Below, one piece after another: positions 9,501 through 18,910 of a DNA stretch of 64,000 nt. The notes under the pieces are model-generated. The model saw only the letters and a program-made list of their open reading frames with translations, was not told the origin of the DNA and did no database searches. The stretch is from Schlesneria paludicola DSM 18645 (GTDB lineage Bacteria; Planctomycetota; Planctomycetia; Planctomycetales; Planctomycetaceae), in NCBI RefSeq assembly GCF_000255655.1, contig NZ_JH636434.1:540896-604895 (forward strand). The letters are read 5' to 3'. Both the position numbers and the translations under genes were made by a program. Numbering within the stretch: the first letter of the stretch is position 1; each line of letters opens with the position of its first letter.

Positions 9501-11683
9501 CCCAGCTTGACGGCAAATCGGCCAGCTCCATTGTGATCGACGCCATCAACGCGCTCGACGCGAAAAAAACCAATACAGATGTGACAGTTGTCTTCGATCT
9601 GGTCCGTCAACTGACGGGCCGAAGCGCGGCGGAACTGGGGACGGCACGAGCCGAACTCGAAAAGCTAGCTGTATCGGCAAAGCAGCCCGTCTTCCGCCAA
9701 ATTGGCTTTGTGTCCTTGATCAATGTCGATGGAAGTATCGACAAAGCCTGGGCTCTGGCGACATCGGACGTTCAACGGTTGCTCGATTTCGTAAATGCGA
9801 TGCCACTCATCAGCGATGCCTCGGTCCGCGCCAGTCTCTACGAGAAGGTCGAGCCACTCTTGAAGGGGTTGCCCGTGTCGCTGCAGAATGCAAAGGCGAC
9901 TGGGACGGTCGGCCGCTATGTCCGCATCGAACTTCCTCGGAAGGGAACACTCACCCTGGCAGAAGTCGAAGTGATCAGCGGAGGCACCAACGTGGCCCGT
10001 CGTGGAAAGGCCAGCCAGAAAAACGTCAGTGCGGGGGGCGTCGCCAGTCGCGGAATCGATGGCAACAAATCCGGCATCTATGGCGATGGCGGCCAGACGC
10101 ACACCGAGGAAGAGACCGTGGACCCCTGGTGGGAAGTCGATCTGGGTGAGTCGTATCCAATCGATCAGATCAATATTTACAACCGAACCGAGATCCCCGA
10201 TCGCCTGAAGAACTTTACCCTGCTGGTACTCGACGAAACCCGTGCAGAAGTCGTCAAGCGAGAAAAGTTGGCCGCTCCGAAGGTCAGTGTTTCAATCCCG
10301 CTCGAAGGCGGCGGTTCCGGCTCACTGGTTCGTCGCGCCGCCATGTCGGCCCTGACGTACGTCCGCGGACAAGAGTCCAAAACCTTTGCCCTGCTAAGCC
10401 CCTTCCTGCAGGATGATGTCGAACGCGGCAGTGCCATTCGCGCTATGCAGCGATTGCCTCAATCGTCATGGCCTAAAGATGCAGCCCCGGGCCTCATCGG
10501 CGTTTTGATCGCTTCGATCCAGAAAATTCCGACTGCCGAACGAACATCGAACTCGGCTCTCGAGACGCTCGAGTTTGCCGATGCGCTGTCGACGCTTCTT
10601 CCGCCGGACGAATCCAAAAGGACGCGAGCCACGCTCAGCGAACTGGGGGTGCGAGTCATCAAGATCGGGACCATCTTCGAAAAGATGGCCTTCGACAAGG
10701 ATGTCATCGCGATCGCCGCGGGAAAGCCAGTTGAGTTCCTGCTCGACAACAGCGACTTGATGCCGCACAACTTCGTTATTACCCGCCCGGGAAGCCTCGA
10801 AGAAATCGGTCTCTTGTCGGAAACCAATGCCCAGCAGCCTGGCTTCGCGGAAAAGAGCTACGTACCTCAATCTGACAACGTGCTGGCGAAAAGCACTCTG
10901 ATGCAACCACGCGATACCCAGCGAGTCAGCTTCACCGCACCGACTCAGCCTGGGGTTTACCCCTTTGTCTGTACCTACCCTGGACACTGGCGTCGCATGT
11001 ACGGCGCCCTGTATGTCGTGGCCGATCTGGACGCGTATCTTGCGAATCCGGATGCGTATCTGGCGGCGAACAAGATCGAAGCCCAAGACGCCTACCTGAA
11101 AGACCGTCGTCCACGAACCGAATGGAAAGTGGAAGATCTCGCGGATGTGATCAGCTCCCTTTCTTCAGCCCCGGGACATGACGAACATCAACACGCCATG
11201 CCGAGCTACGGCAACGGCAAGCAACTGTTTACGGTCGCCAACTGCGTCGGATGCCACAAACTGGACGGTGCGGGACGTGAATTTGGCCCCGATCTGACGA
11301 AACTGGAAGCGAAATGGTCGAGCGTCGATATTCTGAAAGAGATCCTCGACCCGTCGGCCAAAATCAACGAGAAGTATCAAACGAACGTGATCGAACTTGC
11401 CAGCGGGAAAACCGTCACCGGGCTGGTTGTCGAAGAAACTCCTGATGTCATCAAGCTCGTCGAAAATCCGCTCGTGAAAGCCGATCCAATCGTGATCAAA
11501 CGCGGTGACGTCGTCGAACGCACCAAATCCAAGGTCTCGATCATGCCGAAAGGGCTGCTCGACAAGCTGAGCCGTGATGAAATCCTGGATCTCGTCGCCT
11601 ACGTGAATGCACGTGGAAACAAGAATCATCCCGCGTTCAAGGCCGGTGGCGAGCACGGAGGACACGGGGGACACAAGCATTAG
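6554..11683 (+). CDS. Giant mosaic protein: SGNH, Pirellula-type dehydrogenase propeller, HEAT, F5/8C, cupredoxin and heme c domains
   Basis: 1,709 residues with a signal peptide ending in A-L-A-Q. In order: SGNH/GDSL-like hydrolase (about 25-275; the G-I-H-Q-T block carries the presumed catalytic His), a membrane-bound-dehydrogenase-type beta-propeller of the Pirellula/Verrucomicrobium class (about 395-770), HEAT-like repeats (780-1110), a discoidin/F5-8C carbohydrate-binding-like module (about 1119-1240), a cupredoxin module (about 1385-1495; P-H-N-F and C-T-Y-P-G-H provide His, Cys and His ligands, with Met close by) and a heme c domain with C-V-G-C-H at 1564-1568. The C-terminus is His-rich. 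Probably a periplasmic electron-transfer enzyme acting on sugars or glycans. Its own terminator follows; it seems monocistronic. Confidence 0.9.
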   Translation: MKWSFCAIAVLSCWSSVALAQAKLELKPGDHICIVGGTVAERMQHFGNLEAQIHARFPKHELVFRNLAYSGDEITGFRDDTKRLRSRDFGSHDQWLSGNAPCPQPTKLSPRDAGKTQENRFELTNTKADVVFALYGYNESFAGPAGLDAFRQNVDAFIKHTLAQQYNGKSAPRLVLIAPMAHERLSDPNLPTAEQVDVANARLKLYADAMGEVAKSNSIPFVDLFAATLTADRAAVGNSSSAVKSSARTINGIHQTPHGDSIIASIITQSLFGAGPASSESFKPLLAAVNDKNFYWYNRYRVTDGYSTYGDRAFLKFAEGPGGYGDGLSNYSVAQRELMTLDVQTSNRDKVVWAAAQGKIIAPVDDNLPEFLEVISNKPGPLEGGKHLFLSGEEAISKMTTAKNIKVELFADEGMFPELINPVQMAFDTKGRLWVATWPTYPHWKPTTQMNDSLLILEDTNNDGKADQCKTFAGDLHNPTGFEFWGGGVLVAQGPDLLFLKDTNGDDKYDIKERVVHGFDTADTHHTINSFAVDPGGAMYFQEGTFHNSQIETPWGGPRRVSNGAVFRFEPRTQKIDVYVTYGFANPHGHAFNAWGQDIVVDGTGSVPYDATLFSSYLDYPNKHGGTPSVYKQRTRPCPAIEYLSSSHFPEEMRGSLLVGNVIGLQGILQYKVTEDGGSYGATEFPEVLISSTDPHFRPADIETAPDGTIYFTDWQNPIIGHMQHNLRDPNRDRIHGRVYRLRYEGRDLIKPVPIAGQPIEKLLDALKNPDDRVRSRARIELSARPTSDVIAATTKWLAAVDKNNPNAEEHVLEGLWIHQHHNVINSTLLEQCLRAKDHHVRSAAIRVLQAWRDRISNTLDLLKQAAADPAPRVRLQAMWAASFLTQAEATEVVLIAREKPVDSFIDYLSGEVMRTLQPYMDKATAEHRRVAFTTEAGARFYLKKLSNDQLLHEKKDRLVLAEILSRSGMRDEDRSAAVAGLAQLDGKSASSIVIDAINALDAKKTNTDVTVVFDLVRQLTGRSAAELGTARAELEKLAVSAKQPVFRQIGFVSLINVDGSIDKAWALATSDVQRLLDFVNAMPLISDASVRASLYEKVEPLLKGLPVSLQNAKATGTVGRYVRIELPRKGTLTLAEVEVISGGTNVARRGKASQKNVSAGGVASRGIDGNKSGIYGDGGQTHTEEETVDPWWEVDLGESYPIDQINIYNRTEIPDRLKNFTLLVLDETRAEVVKREKLAAPKVSVSIPLEGGGSGSLVRRAAMSALTYVRGQESKTFALLSPFLQDDVERGSAIRAMQRLPQSSWPKDAAPGLIGVLIASIQKIPTAERTSNSALETLEFADALSTLLPPDESKRTRATLSELGVRVIKIGTIFEKMAFDKDVIAIAAGKPVEFLLDNSDLMPHNFVITRPGSLEEIGLLSETNAQQPGFAEKSYVPQSDNVLAKSTLMQPRDTQRVSFTAPTQPGVYPFVCTYPGHWRRMYGALYVVADLDAYLANPDAYLAANKIEAQDAYLKDRRPRTEWKVEDLADVISSLSSAPGHDEHQHAMPSYGNGKQLFTVANCVGCHKLDGAGREFGPDLTKLEAKWSSVDILKEILDPSAKINEKYQTNVIELASGKTVTGLVVEETPDVIKLVENPLVKADPIVIKRGDVVERTKSKVSIMPKGLLDKLSRDEILDLVAYVNARGNKNHPAFKAGGEHGGHGGHKH

Positions 11684-11723
11684 GCCAATTGGCGATCGTG
11701 TCCTTCATTGGCTCTGACAATTT

Positions 11724-11763
11724 CGCTTGCCGCGTGGCCCCCCCAATGCGGCAAGCGTTTTTT
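11724..11763 (+). terminator. Intrinsic terminator of the 1,709-residue protein gene
   Basis: A perfect 10-bp G+C-rich stem (11724-11733 with 11748-11757) with a 14-base loop is followed directly by six T. It lies 40 bases after the stop codon and just before the 3' end of the convergent tsaD. Confidence 0.92.
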
Positions 11764-11823
11764 GTTCACGACGCGAGCATGACGCGCGATCGAGACTCGG
11801 GATCGGCCAATCGCAAGAACGCG

Positions 11824-12885
11824 TCAGCGTTTGCGGACCAAGCCGGGCGTCACATCCAGATCCAGGGGAGACGTCATACCTCGCTCCCACAATTCCCAGC
11901 CCAGCGCTCCCATCGCCGCGTTGTCCGTGCAGTGCTCACGCTCGGCAATGATCAACTGCACGTTCCGACGATGGGCCATCTCGGCGAGACTCTGCCGAAA
12001 GACTCCGTTCGCTGCGACGCCGCCCCCGACGAGTAGTGTCGAGCGTCCCGTCTTCCGCAACGCCTGTTCGCACTTGCCAACCAGAACCTCGACGGCTGCT
12101 GCCTGAAAACTCGCCGCAAGGTCGGCCACGCGCTGCGGGGTCAATGGCGGAGGTTGAATTCGTGCCCCCGGCGTCCCTTTGGCCGCGTAAAGCACGGCCG
12201 TCTTGAGGCCACTGAAGCTGAAGTCCAGCCGTTCTTCATTGAGAAACGGGCGTGGAAAATTCACCGCATCAGGACGGCCCTGACTGCCGATTTTTTCAAT
12301 CTGGGGCCCGCCGGGATACTCGAGTCCCAGAATCTGAGCGACCTTGTCGAATGCCTCGCCTGCAGCGTCATCAGTCGTCGATCCCAGCAGTTCAAACTCC
12401 ACCGGCGAACGACAATCGTACAGGTTGGAATGGCCCCCACTGACAACAAATCCCACGGCAGGAAACACGTCCCGGCCCGCCGCCATTCGGCAGGCATAGA
12501 TATGCGCCTCGATGTGATTGATCGCGAGCAGCGGAACATCCAGCACCAGTGCCAGTGTCTTGGCCGCAGTGAGTCCAACCAGGAGTGAGCCGACGAGCCC
12601 GGGGTGAGTTGTCACTGCGACGGCACCGATTTCAGCCAGCGTCACGTTCGCCTTGCGAAGTGCTTCGTCGATCACGGGCAGAATCCGCTCGAGATGTGCG
12701 CGCGAGGCAATTTCGGGAACGACACCGCCGAACCGTTCATGCAGTTCGTTCTGTGTTGCGACGATGTTCGACAGCACGTGCCGTTCACGATCGATCACGG
12801 CAGCGGCCGTCTCATCGCACGACGATTCAATCGCCAGCAGGTACCTGCCCTCGTCAGATCGCAGTTTCTCGAGATTCAAATTCAT
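11824..12885 (-). CDS. tsaD: tRNA N6-adenosine threonylcarbamoyltransferase
   Basis: Transfers the threonylcarbamoyl group to A37 of ANN-decoding tRNAs, working with TsaB, TsaE and TsaC in the cytoplasm. 353 residues, normal for TsaD. The ASKHA start I-E-S-S-C-D-E-T is at residues 20-26, the metal ligands are H124 and H128 in N-H-I-E-A-H, and the nucleotide-binding G-G-H-S-N and G-G-G-V-A-A-N segments are present. Its start lies nine bases after the stop of the YyaL-like gene (12895-15474), so the two are almost certainly co-transcribed. TsaB is not in the window. The family is universal and the call is firm. Confidence 0.96.
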   Translation of the reverse strand: MNLNLEKLRSDEGRYLLAIESSCDETAAAVIDRERHVLSNIVATQNELHERFGGVVPEIASRAHLERILPVIDEALRKANVTLAEIGAVAVTTHPGLVGSLLVGLTAAKTLALVLDVPLLAINHIEAHIYACRMAAGRDVFPAVGFVVSGGHSNLYDCRSPVEFELLGSTTDDAAGEAFDKVAQILGLEYPGGPQIEKIGSQGRPDAVNFPRPFLNEERLDFSFSGLKTAVLYAAKGTPGARIQPPPLTPQRVADLAASFQAAAVEVLVGKCEQALRKTGRSTLLVGGGVAANGVFRQSLAEMAHRRNVQLIIAEREHCTDNAAMGALGWELWERGMTSPLDLDVTPGLVRKR

Positions 12886-12894
12886 TCCAGCCGT

Positions 12895-15474
12895 TTATTT
12901 CTGAGCGTTTGCCGGAGGAGCAAATAACCGTGCATTGATCGATTTCACGGCTTCGCCCTTCTTCGCCGCCGCCAACTTCCCGGTCAGGCGAATACTCTTC
13001 GGTGGCTGGCATCCCGATTCGTTGCAGGCTTGATAGTTGATAACGATTTCCATTTCGTCGACCTGGCCCGCCGCCTTTTCGGGAACGGTTAACGTCCCGC
13101 GAATGGCAACTTCACCTTCGTAAACCATGGCATCCATGTCCTCGCCAGCAAACTTGAATCCGTGCCCGGCGGGGTATTTGATGTCGGAAAGCGTTGCACC
13201 CAGTTTCGACTTGAACGAGACCTTGGTCGGCTTCAAATAATCGGGTTGTGGGGGATTTGCATTGATGTGCCAGCCTTCTTTGATGTTCAACAAGACGATG
13301 AACTGGCAGGTCGCCCCTGCCGGCAGCTTGTCCGTGGACAGGCAGGCCCGCCCTTTGACCAGTTCTTCTTTCTTCTGGTTTCCCTCGTCTTTTTGTTCTG
13401 CAAGGATGATTAGCGGCTCATTCGATCCCGCGGTCTCGGCCCCCGCTGCCAAAACGACGGTCGATTCGTCTTCTGTCGCGCTGGTCTTTTCCTCGGCCGA
13501 GGCTTCCAAAACTTCCGCGGCAGCCAGCGCCAGGTTCGCATAACCGCGTGGAGCCTGCTCGATATTCGAGGCAAACAGTTCCACCGTAGCCCGTGCTTCA
13601 TCCGCATAACTCGAGATTTTGGTCAGCGCAGCCAGCCGGATCAAGTTGCGAGCACTGACGCTATTTCCGGCCGGAACGACTCCATCAAAGCAATTCTTGG
13701 TGCGTGTAAGCAGTTCTTCGTGGTGATGGGACGTGAAGAAGAAACCGCCATTTGATTCGTCCAGGAACAACCGCAGCTGGTCATCCTGAAGTTGCTTCGC
13801 CACCTTCAGCCACTTCACATCTTCGGTCGCATCGTAGAGCGAAATCAGGCCGTCAATCAGGAAAGCATAGTCGTCCAGATAGGCATTCAACTTCGCCTGG
13901 CCTGAAGCATATGTGTGCAGCAGTCGTCCCTGAGAATCACGCGCCTTCGTCAGAATGAACTCTGCGGCACGAGCTGCGATTTCGACATACTCTGGATGGT
14001 TCAGCGGAGCGGCCGCGCGAGCGTAGGCGCCGATCATCAACCCGTTCCAGCAGGTCAGAAGTTTTTCATCACGCAAGGGCTTCTTACGTTTGTTGCGAAC
14101 TTCGAGCAGCTTCTGGCGCGAGGACGTGAACTCGTCCTTTTCTGATCCCGTCGCCGACGCTGGCGTCGCCACCGCTTTGATCGCTTCCGCTTTGGGCAGT
14201 CGCTTTTGTGACAACCGAAGGACGTTTCCATGTTCGAAGTCGGACAGTTCCTTGACGCGGTAAGCTTCCTTGAAGGCCGCGGCCGATCGCCCCAGGATAT
14301 GATCGATCTCCGTCGCGTCCCAAACGTAGAATTCGCCTTCAATGCCGTTCGTTTCCGCGTCAATCGCAGAATAGAATCCCCCTTCAGGGGCCGTTAGATC
14401 ACGGGCAACAAACTCGAACAGCTCTTCCGCAACTTGCTTGTGCAGTGGTTGGTGTGATGTTCGATACGCTTCGGCATAGACGTCGGCGAGCTGCGCCTGG
14501 TCGTAAAGCATCTTTTCGAAGTGTGGAACGTCCCAGCGGCGATCGACCGAATATCGATGGAATCCCCCCCCAACGTGATCGCGAATCCCGCCACAGGCCA
14601 ATTGCAGCAGCGTGACATCCAATAGTTTCGAGACATCTTCGTTTGGGCTGCGATAGAGCATTTGTTGCAGGAACGACAGCTTGGTCGGCGTGGGAAATTT
14701 CGGTCCGTCCGGACGGTTTGGATTGAAATCGATTCCGCCAAATTCCGGATCAAAACTCCCCGCGACGGCGGCAAACACCGATTCCACCAGCTTGGCGTTC
14801 ACTTCCACCGGCTTTAGCGACAACTTCGGCCGCATCAGTCGTCGAGTCTCATTCGCCACGATGTCAGCGTTGCCAACCATCTGTTCATGATTGTTCTTCC
14901 ACAAGTCCGTCAGCTTGGCCAGGATCGCGGGGAACCCCTCGTTCCCTTCCGTCGCTTCCGGTGGGAAGTAGGTTCCTCCGGCAATCGGTTTCCCATCGGG
15001 GGTCAAGAACATCGAGAGCGGCCAACCACCACTGGCGGGTGCCTTGATCGCCTGATAATAAACTTGCAATGCCGTCATGTAGATGTCGTCGACATCGGGA
15101 CGTTCTTCACGGTCGACCTTAATGCAGACAAAATCTTGGTTGAGCGTCTTGGCGATCGCCTCGTTCATGAAGACTTTTCGCTCCATGACGTGGCACCAGT
15201 AACAACTGCTGTAGCCGACAGAAAGGAAAATCATCTTTCCTTCCTTCTTGGCCTTCTCGAACGCTTCCGGTCCCCAGGGGTACCAATCTACAGGGTTGTG
15301 AGCGTGCAGCAGCAGATACGGGCTCGTTTCTTTGGCCAGCCGATTGGGCTTGGACTTCTCTTTGCCTGCTGCGTTCACTCCGTCGACGGCCACGGAGGCG
15401 CGCAGAAACATTCCCACAACCACGGAACTGATCACAACAATTTTGAGCCAGTGAGGAATTCTCATCTGTTGCAT
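12895..15474 (-). CDS. YyaL/DUF255 thioredoxin-domain protein fused to a DsbD-N-like domain
   Basis: 859 residues from the ATG at 15474, preceded by AGGA at good spacing. A signal peptide or anchor (residues 9-30) is followed by a DUF255 thioredoxin-like domain (about 45-205) with the redox pair C91-Y-W-C94. Next comes an alpha/alpha-barrel like that of N-acylglucosamine 2-epimerases (about 230-640). The C-terminal 160 residues resemble the DsbD N-terminal (DsbC) domain, including two cysteines in A-C-N-E-S-G-C. The DUF255 family (YyaL, SPATA20) has no settled biochemical role. The added DsbD-like end and the leader argue for thiol-disulfide exchange outside the cytoplasm. Upstream gene of an operon with tsaD; divergent from dus. 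Confidence 0.87.
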   Translation of the reverse strand: MQQMRIPHWLKIVVISSVVVGMFLRASVAVDGVNAAGKEKSKPNRLAKETSPYLLLHAHNPVDWYPWGPEAFEKAKKEGKMIFLSVGYSSCYWCHVMERKVFMNEAIAKTLNQDFVCIKVDREERPDVDDIYMTALQVYYQAIKAPASGGWPLSMFLTPDGKPIAGGTYFPPEATEGNEGFPAILAKLTDLWKNNHEQMVGNADIVANETRRLMRPKLSLKPVEVNAKLVESVFAAVAGSFDPEFGGIDFNPNRPDGPKFPTPTKLSFLQQMLYRSPNEDVSKLLDVTLLQLACGGIRDHVGGGFHRYSVDRRWDVPHFEKMLYDQAQLADVYAEAYRTSHQPLHKQVAEELFEFVARDLTAPEGGFYSAIDAETNGIEGEFYVWDATEIDHILGRSAAAFKEAYRVKELSDFEHGNVLRLSQKRLPKAEAIKAVATPASATGSEKDEFTSSRQKLLEVRNKRKKPLRDEKLLTCWNGLMIGAYARAAAPLNHPEYVEIAARAAEFILTKARDSQGRLLHTYASGQAKLNAYLDDYAFLIDGLISLYDATEDVKWLKVAKQLQDDQLRLFLDESNGGFFFTSHHHEELLTRTKNCFDGVVPAGNSVSARNLIRLAALTKISSYADEARATVELFASNIEQAPRGYANLALAAAEVLEASAEEKTSATEDESTVVLAAGAETAGSNEPLIILAEQKDEGNQKKEELVKGRACLSTDKLPAGATCQFIVLLNIKEGWHINANPPQPDYLKPTKVSFKSKLGATLSDIKYPAGHGFKFAGEDMDAMVYEGEVAIRGTLTVPEKAAGQVDEMEIVINYQACNESGCQPPKSIRLTGKLAAAKKGEAVKSINARLFAPPANAQK

Positions 15475-15742
15475 GTCGCATCCTGCCTTTTTCGCCGCAA
15501 TGCCTTCGTCGGAAACCTGTTCCCCCCGGAAGACGGAACCGCCCAATTCTAAGTTCCCCGTTGTATTGCCGGAAGGGGAACGCAGGGTGATCTGGCATCT
15601 TGGCCATGAATGCCTGGAGCAGCGTCTGACTCTTTTCACGAGTTCGCCCAAACCGGAATTGCAGCAATGTGAACATACGTGCGCATGACGTCGCCGGGGC
15701 GTGACGCTTCCCATCGCTGGCGAACCTGTCAGAATAGGCGTT

Positions 15743-16816
15743 ATGACCAACGTCACCTCGATTCAAGACAAGCATCCGCCCCCAATTCGCTCACAATCCA
15801 GGCCCGAACTGGGGTTGGGAAACGTCCGTCCGTTGTCGATTGGTCAGGTGAAGATCGGATTTCCGGTTGTACAAGCCGCGCTCAGCGGTTACAGCGACGG
15901 TCCAATGCGCATCGTCGCGCGACGGTTAGGCGCCAGTTATTCTCTTGCCGAAGTCCTGATCGATCGGTTCGTCCTGGATGCCACGAATCAGCATCACGCC
16001 CGGCGACACCTGACGATCACCGACGAAGAGCACCCCGTCGGCGGCCAACTGATGGGATCAAACCCGAGCGAGTTTGCACCGGCAGCTCTGCGGCTTGTCG
16101 CGGCGGGGTTCGACGTCATCGATATCAACTTCGGCTGCCCGGTCAAAACGGCCGTCAGTGGATGCCGAGGCGGGTATCACCTCAGCCAACCCGATGTCGC
16201 GCTGGAAATCGTCAGTCGCACGCGAGACGCCGTACCGGATTCGATTCCTGTTACGCTGAAGATGCGGCGTGGGATTGATGATTCCGAGGAAAGTCGCGAA
16301 CGCTTTTTCCGTATCCTCGATGGGGCATTCGCCCGCGGCGTCGCCGCGATCACCGTTCATGGCCGCACCGTCGAACAACGTTATGTTGGCCCAAGTAACT
16401 GGGACTTCCTTCGGGAAGTCAAGCAACATGCGGGCTCGAAGACGATCCTGGGAAGCGGTGACCTGTTTACGGCCCAAGCCTGCCTCGAAATGCTTCGCGA
16501 TACCGGTGTCGACGGAGCCTCCGTCGCACGGGGGGCCATTGGCAATCCCTGGATCTTCGCCCAGGCCAACGCCTTGGCCGCGGGACGACCGCTGCCTGAA
16601 CCCAATCTGGCCGAGCAACGTCGAGTTCTCGAAATGCACGCAGAACTTTGCCTGAAATCATCGGGTGAGAAACAGGCGCATCTCACCATGCGGATGTTCG
16701 GAATCAAGTTCGCTCGACTGCACCCTCAATTCACGGAACTCCGCAACGCCTGGGCCGTCTGCCGCAACATGTCCGCCTGGCGCGAAGTTCTCGAGCAATG
16801 GTATCCGTCCGGTTGA
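15743..16816 (+). CDS. dus: tRNA-dihydrouridine synthase
   Basis: FMN enzyme that reduces uridines in the tRNA D-loop. About 357 residues from the ATG at 15743; an in-frame GTG-like extension to 15701 is less likely because it lacks family character. The catalytic Cys is in N-F-G-C-P, with the C-R-G-G segment after it, K-M-R-R-G strand residues, H-G-R-T and the FMN-phosphate segment A-R-G-A-I-G-N-P. Subclass (DusA/B/C) cannot be assigned by eye, although the C-R-G-G variant looks like a planctomycete group. It is divergent from the YyaL-like gene, with a 268-base shared upstream region. Confidence 0.92.
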   Translation: MTNVTSIQDKHPPPIRSQSRPELGLGNVRPLSIGQVKIGFPVVQAALSGYSDGPMRIVARRLGASYSLAEVLIDRFVLDATNQHHARRHLTITDEEHPVGGQLMGSNPSEFAPAALRLVAAGFDVIDINFGCPVKTAVSGCRGGYHLSQPDVALEIVSRTRDAVPDSIPVTLKMRRGIDDSEESRERFFRILDGAFARGVAAITVHGRTVEQRYVGPSNWDFLREVKQHAGSKTILGSGDLFTAQACLEMLRDTGVDGASVARGAIGNPWIFAQANALAAGRPLPEPNLAEQRRVLEMHAELCLKSSGEKQAHLTMRMFGIKFARLHPQFTELRNAWAVCRNMSAWREVLEQWYPSG

Positions 16817-16917
16817 TCGAAATTTCACAACGACCGCCGAAGTCGCGTTTCCGAGAAGGCCGCTGTGGCGACAGGCCGGTTGAATCGGTCCGAAATCGAT
16901 TCGCGCGCATGATGCCG

Positions 16918-17388
16918 TCATGGGCGGATTGAACCGACTGGTCTTCCCTGGGAATCATAGTACTTTGTCGTTCCGCCCCAGGTTTCTGACCGGCCGCTAA
17001 ACGCCCCCCTGCTATCATAGAATATCGTTGTGTTACCCGATGTGGTTGACCGTCCGTCGAATGACCCATTCTTGTTGTAGTAGGTGATTGTGTTGCCTGA
17101 TGTCTGCGTGCGACCGGCGTGCGATCCCTTGTTATCATAAATTTGCGTCGAATCTCCTGACGCAGTGATTCGCTCAGCCGGGCGTCCCGTGCTGTCGTAG
17201 ATTTGAGTCCTGCTGCCGCTGGTTGCACTTCGCCCCGCATACCCGCCTTTTCCATCGTAATACGTGCTCGATCGTGAAGACGTGGCGACAGGCTTTCCAC
17301 TCAGGATCTTCGTTGGCGATTTATCACTGGCGTTCAACGTTCCAGCAACACAGACGAGAGTAGAAACCAGCAGGCAAAATTTGGTCAT
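16918..17388 (-). CDS. Secreted protein of six tandem ~20-residue YD/GR repeats
   Basis: 156 residues: a signal peptide (1-20, ending in L-N-A-S), a short spacer and then about six consecutive units. Each reads like aromatic-Y-D-x2-G-x3-G-R-S-x-T-S-G-x-T, with units starting at S-S-T-Y-Y-D, T-Q-I-Y-D-S, T-Q-I-Y-D-N, I-T-Y-Y-N-K, T-I-F-Y-D-S and T-K-Y-Y-D-S. The pattern is related in spirit to YD/RHS or MORN-type beta-hairpin repeats, and a small beta-solenoid is a fair guess. No function can be stated. It is a single gene and its upstream region contains a 10-bp inverted repeat at 17496-17550. Confidence 0.8.
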   Translation of the reverse strand: MTKFCLLVSTLVCVAGTLNASDKSPTKILSGKPVATSSRSSTYYDGKGGYAGRSATSGSRTQIYDSTGRPAERITASGDSTQIYDNKGSHAGRTQTSGNTITYYNKNGSFDGRSTTSGNTTIFYDSRGAFSGRSETWGGTTKYYDSQGRPVGSIRP

Positions 17389-17495
17389 GATCGAATCCTC
17401 GCAATCTGAACTACGATGATACAGAGAGTCGTGAAGCCGAAATGATTTCCTGAATTGAAATGCCCCAACCCGTGATTCGGAGCATTGTATTCGAA

Positions 17496-17550
17496 CCGTT
17501 CACAGGTCGGAAAGATCCACCTATCCCCTCTCTCTTCGGGCTGTGAACGG
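17496..17550. repeat. 10-bp perfect inverted repeat with 35-base spacer
   Basis: Arms CCGTTCACAG (17496-17505) and CTGTGAACGG (17541-17550). The arms are too far apart for a classical terminator and there is no T run. It may be a looped operator with two half-sites or a leader hairpin for the minus-strand repeat-protein gene that starts at 17388. Confidence 0.6.
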
Positions 17551-17795
17551 CGATCAGTATATTAACAATGTACTAACAATCGCGGCCGAAAATCACCCGT
17601 AGCGACTATTATTACTTGCTTCTTTTTGCGGACGATCCCCCTCCTTGACCGTGATCAATGACCAATTCAAACCACTCCGATCCCACCTCCGCTCGAACCG
17701 GGCGCGACTTCTTGGGATCATGCTTCGTTTGGCGCGGCGTCTCTCAAGATTGCAAGCAACGAATTCCTTGACCGGAATTTCAGTAGTCCATAATG

Positions 17796-17809
17796 TTCAA
17801 ATGTTTGAA
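17796..17809. promoter_or_regulatory. Candidate ArsR-family operator
   Basis: Perfect palindrome TTCAAA-TG-TTTGAA, 23 bases before the arsR start codon. ArsR/SmtB repressors usually bind A+T-rich imperfect 12-2-12 type palindromes overlapping their own promoter, and the position fits autoregulation. Binding is an inference. Confidence 0.55.
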
Positions 17810-17832
17810 TCATTAAGTGCAAGGGAGCCGTG

Positions 17833-18186
17833 ATGCCACACCGCGCCTTGGTCGCAAAGGAACTTGCTGACTTCTTGAGAGTTCTCTCGCATCCGCACCG
17901 AATCCGCATTATCGAAGAGTTGCGCGATGCAGAGCGTGACGTGAATTCATTGCAAGACGCTCTCGGGATCAGCCACTCCGGAGTGTCACAGCATTTAATG
18001 GTTCTCAGGTCGCACCGACTCGTCTCCGAACGTCGAGAAGGGCGTCGTGTGTTCTATCAGCTACCCCAGCCAAAAATCGCTTCCTGGTTAATGGATGCGA
18101 CCCGTTTTCTTGAAAACGAATCGCTTGCGGCAACGGAGCTTCGAAAAGCCATCGATAAGACTCGGAGAAGTTGGGCGGAAAAATGA
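17833..18186 (+). CDS. ArsR-family winged-helix transcriptional regulator
   Basis: 117 residues from the ATG at 17833, with AAGGGAG upstream; a GTG at 17830 overlaps it. The recognition region reads L-G-I-S-H-S-G-V-S-Q-H-L-x2-L, followed by the wing R-R-E-G-R-R-V-F-Y-Q-L, typical of ArsR/SmtB proteins. The ELRDAE-type alpha-3 region lacks the C-x-C metal site and the protein contains no Cys at all, so a metal sensor of the classical kind is unlikely. It may sense another signal or act through a partner. Its gene precedes a beta-carbonic anhydrase by 55 bases on the same strand, which suggests control of CO2/bicarbonate metabolism. Confidence 0.88.
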   Translation: MPHRALVAKELADFLRVLSHPHRIRIIEELRDAERDVNSLQDALGISHSGVSQHLMVLRSHRLVSERREGRRVFYQLPQPKIASWLMDATRFLENESLAATELRKAIDKTRRSWAEK

Positions 18187-18241
18187 ACTTCGCGCTCGCG
18201 AAGTGACCTCAATCCGTTTTCCAGAAAGGTAACGCGGGACT

Positions 18242-18910
18242 GTGCAAAAGTTGATTCAAGGCATTCACCAATTCCAAGGAAAATCGTTCCTACCGCTGCA
18301 AGGACTGTTCGAACAATTGGCGAAGGGCCAAAATCCCGAGACCTTATTTATCACCTGTTCGGATTCCCGAATCGACCCGAACCTGCTCACCCAGGCCAAG
18401 CCCGGCGATCTCTTCATTCTTCGCAATGCCGGAAATATTGTTCCACCGCACGGTGCGGGGAACGGTGGAGAAGCCGCGACGATCGAACTGGCGGTCGCGG
18501 CCCTTGGCGTCAAAGACATTATCATCTGTGGCCATTCCCACTGCGGTGCGATGCAGGGACTACTGAATCCCGAAAAGGTCGCGTCGCTTCCCGCCGTTTC
18601 GTCATGGCTCTCGCACGCCGAAATGACCCGTCGAATCATGCGTGAAAACTACGGCCACCTGGAAGGAGAAAGGTTGCTGACGGCCACTGTCGAAGAAAAC
18701 GTCCTGGTTCAACTCGAGAATTTGCGAACGCTTCCCGCGGTCGGCTCACGTCTCGTGCGAGGTGACCTCCATCTGCATGGATGGGTCTACAAGATTGAAA
18801 CGGGCGAGGTGTTCGCCTACGACGTCGAAAATGCCCAATTCGTAAAGCTCGCGGAATACAACCAGCCAATCGAAGCCAACGTACGGCGACGAACCACCCA
18901 CGAAATCTGA
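18242..18910 (+). CDS. Beta-class carbonic anhydrase
   Basis: Interconverts CO2 and bicarbonate with a zinc ion. 222 residues from a GTG start at 18242. Zinc ligands are C39 (C-S-D-S-R), H98 and C101 (H-S-H-C-G), with the Asp41-Arg43 dyad next to C39. N62-A-G-N is also typical. This is the CynT/Can type, cytoplasmic with no signal peptide. The ArsR gene directly upstream probably shares its transcript. A weak GGCGG/CCGCC hairpin lies downstream near 18935-18955. Confidence 0.93.
   Translation: MQKLIQGIHQFQGKSFLPLQGLFEQLAKGQNPETLFITCSDSRIDPNLLTQAKPGDLFILRNAGNIVPPHGAGNGGEAATIELAVAALGVKDIIICGHSHCGAMQGLLNPEKVASLPAVSSWLSHAEMTRRIMRENYGHLEGERLLTATVEENVLVQLENLRTLPAVGSRLVRGDLHLHGWVYKIETGEVFAYDVENAQFVKLAEYNQPIEANVRRRTTHEI

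Larger units (their letters stand above)
17389..17832. other. Divergent regulatory region between the repeat protein and the ArsR gene
   Basis: 444 bases with no credible gene. It holds two separate inverted repeats, listed separately (17496-17550 and 17796-17809), and an A+T-rich stretch around 17555-17630 that may contain promoters for either direction. Transcription must leave this region both ways. Confidence 0.55.
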
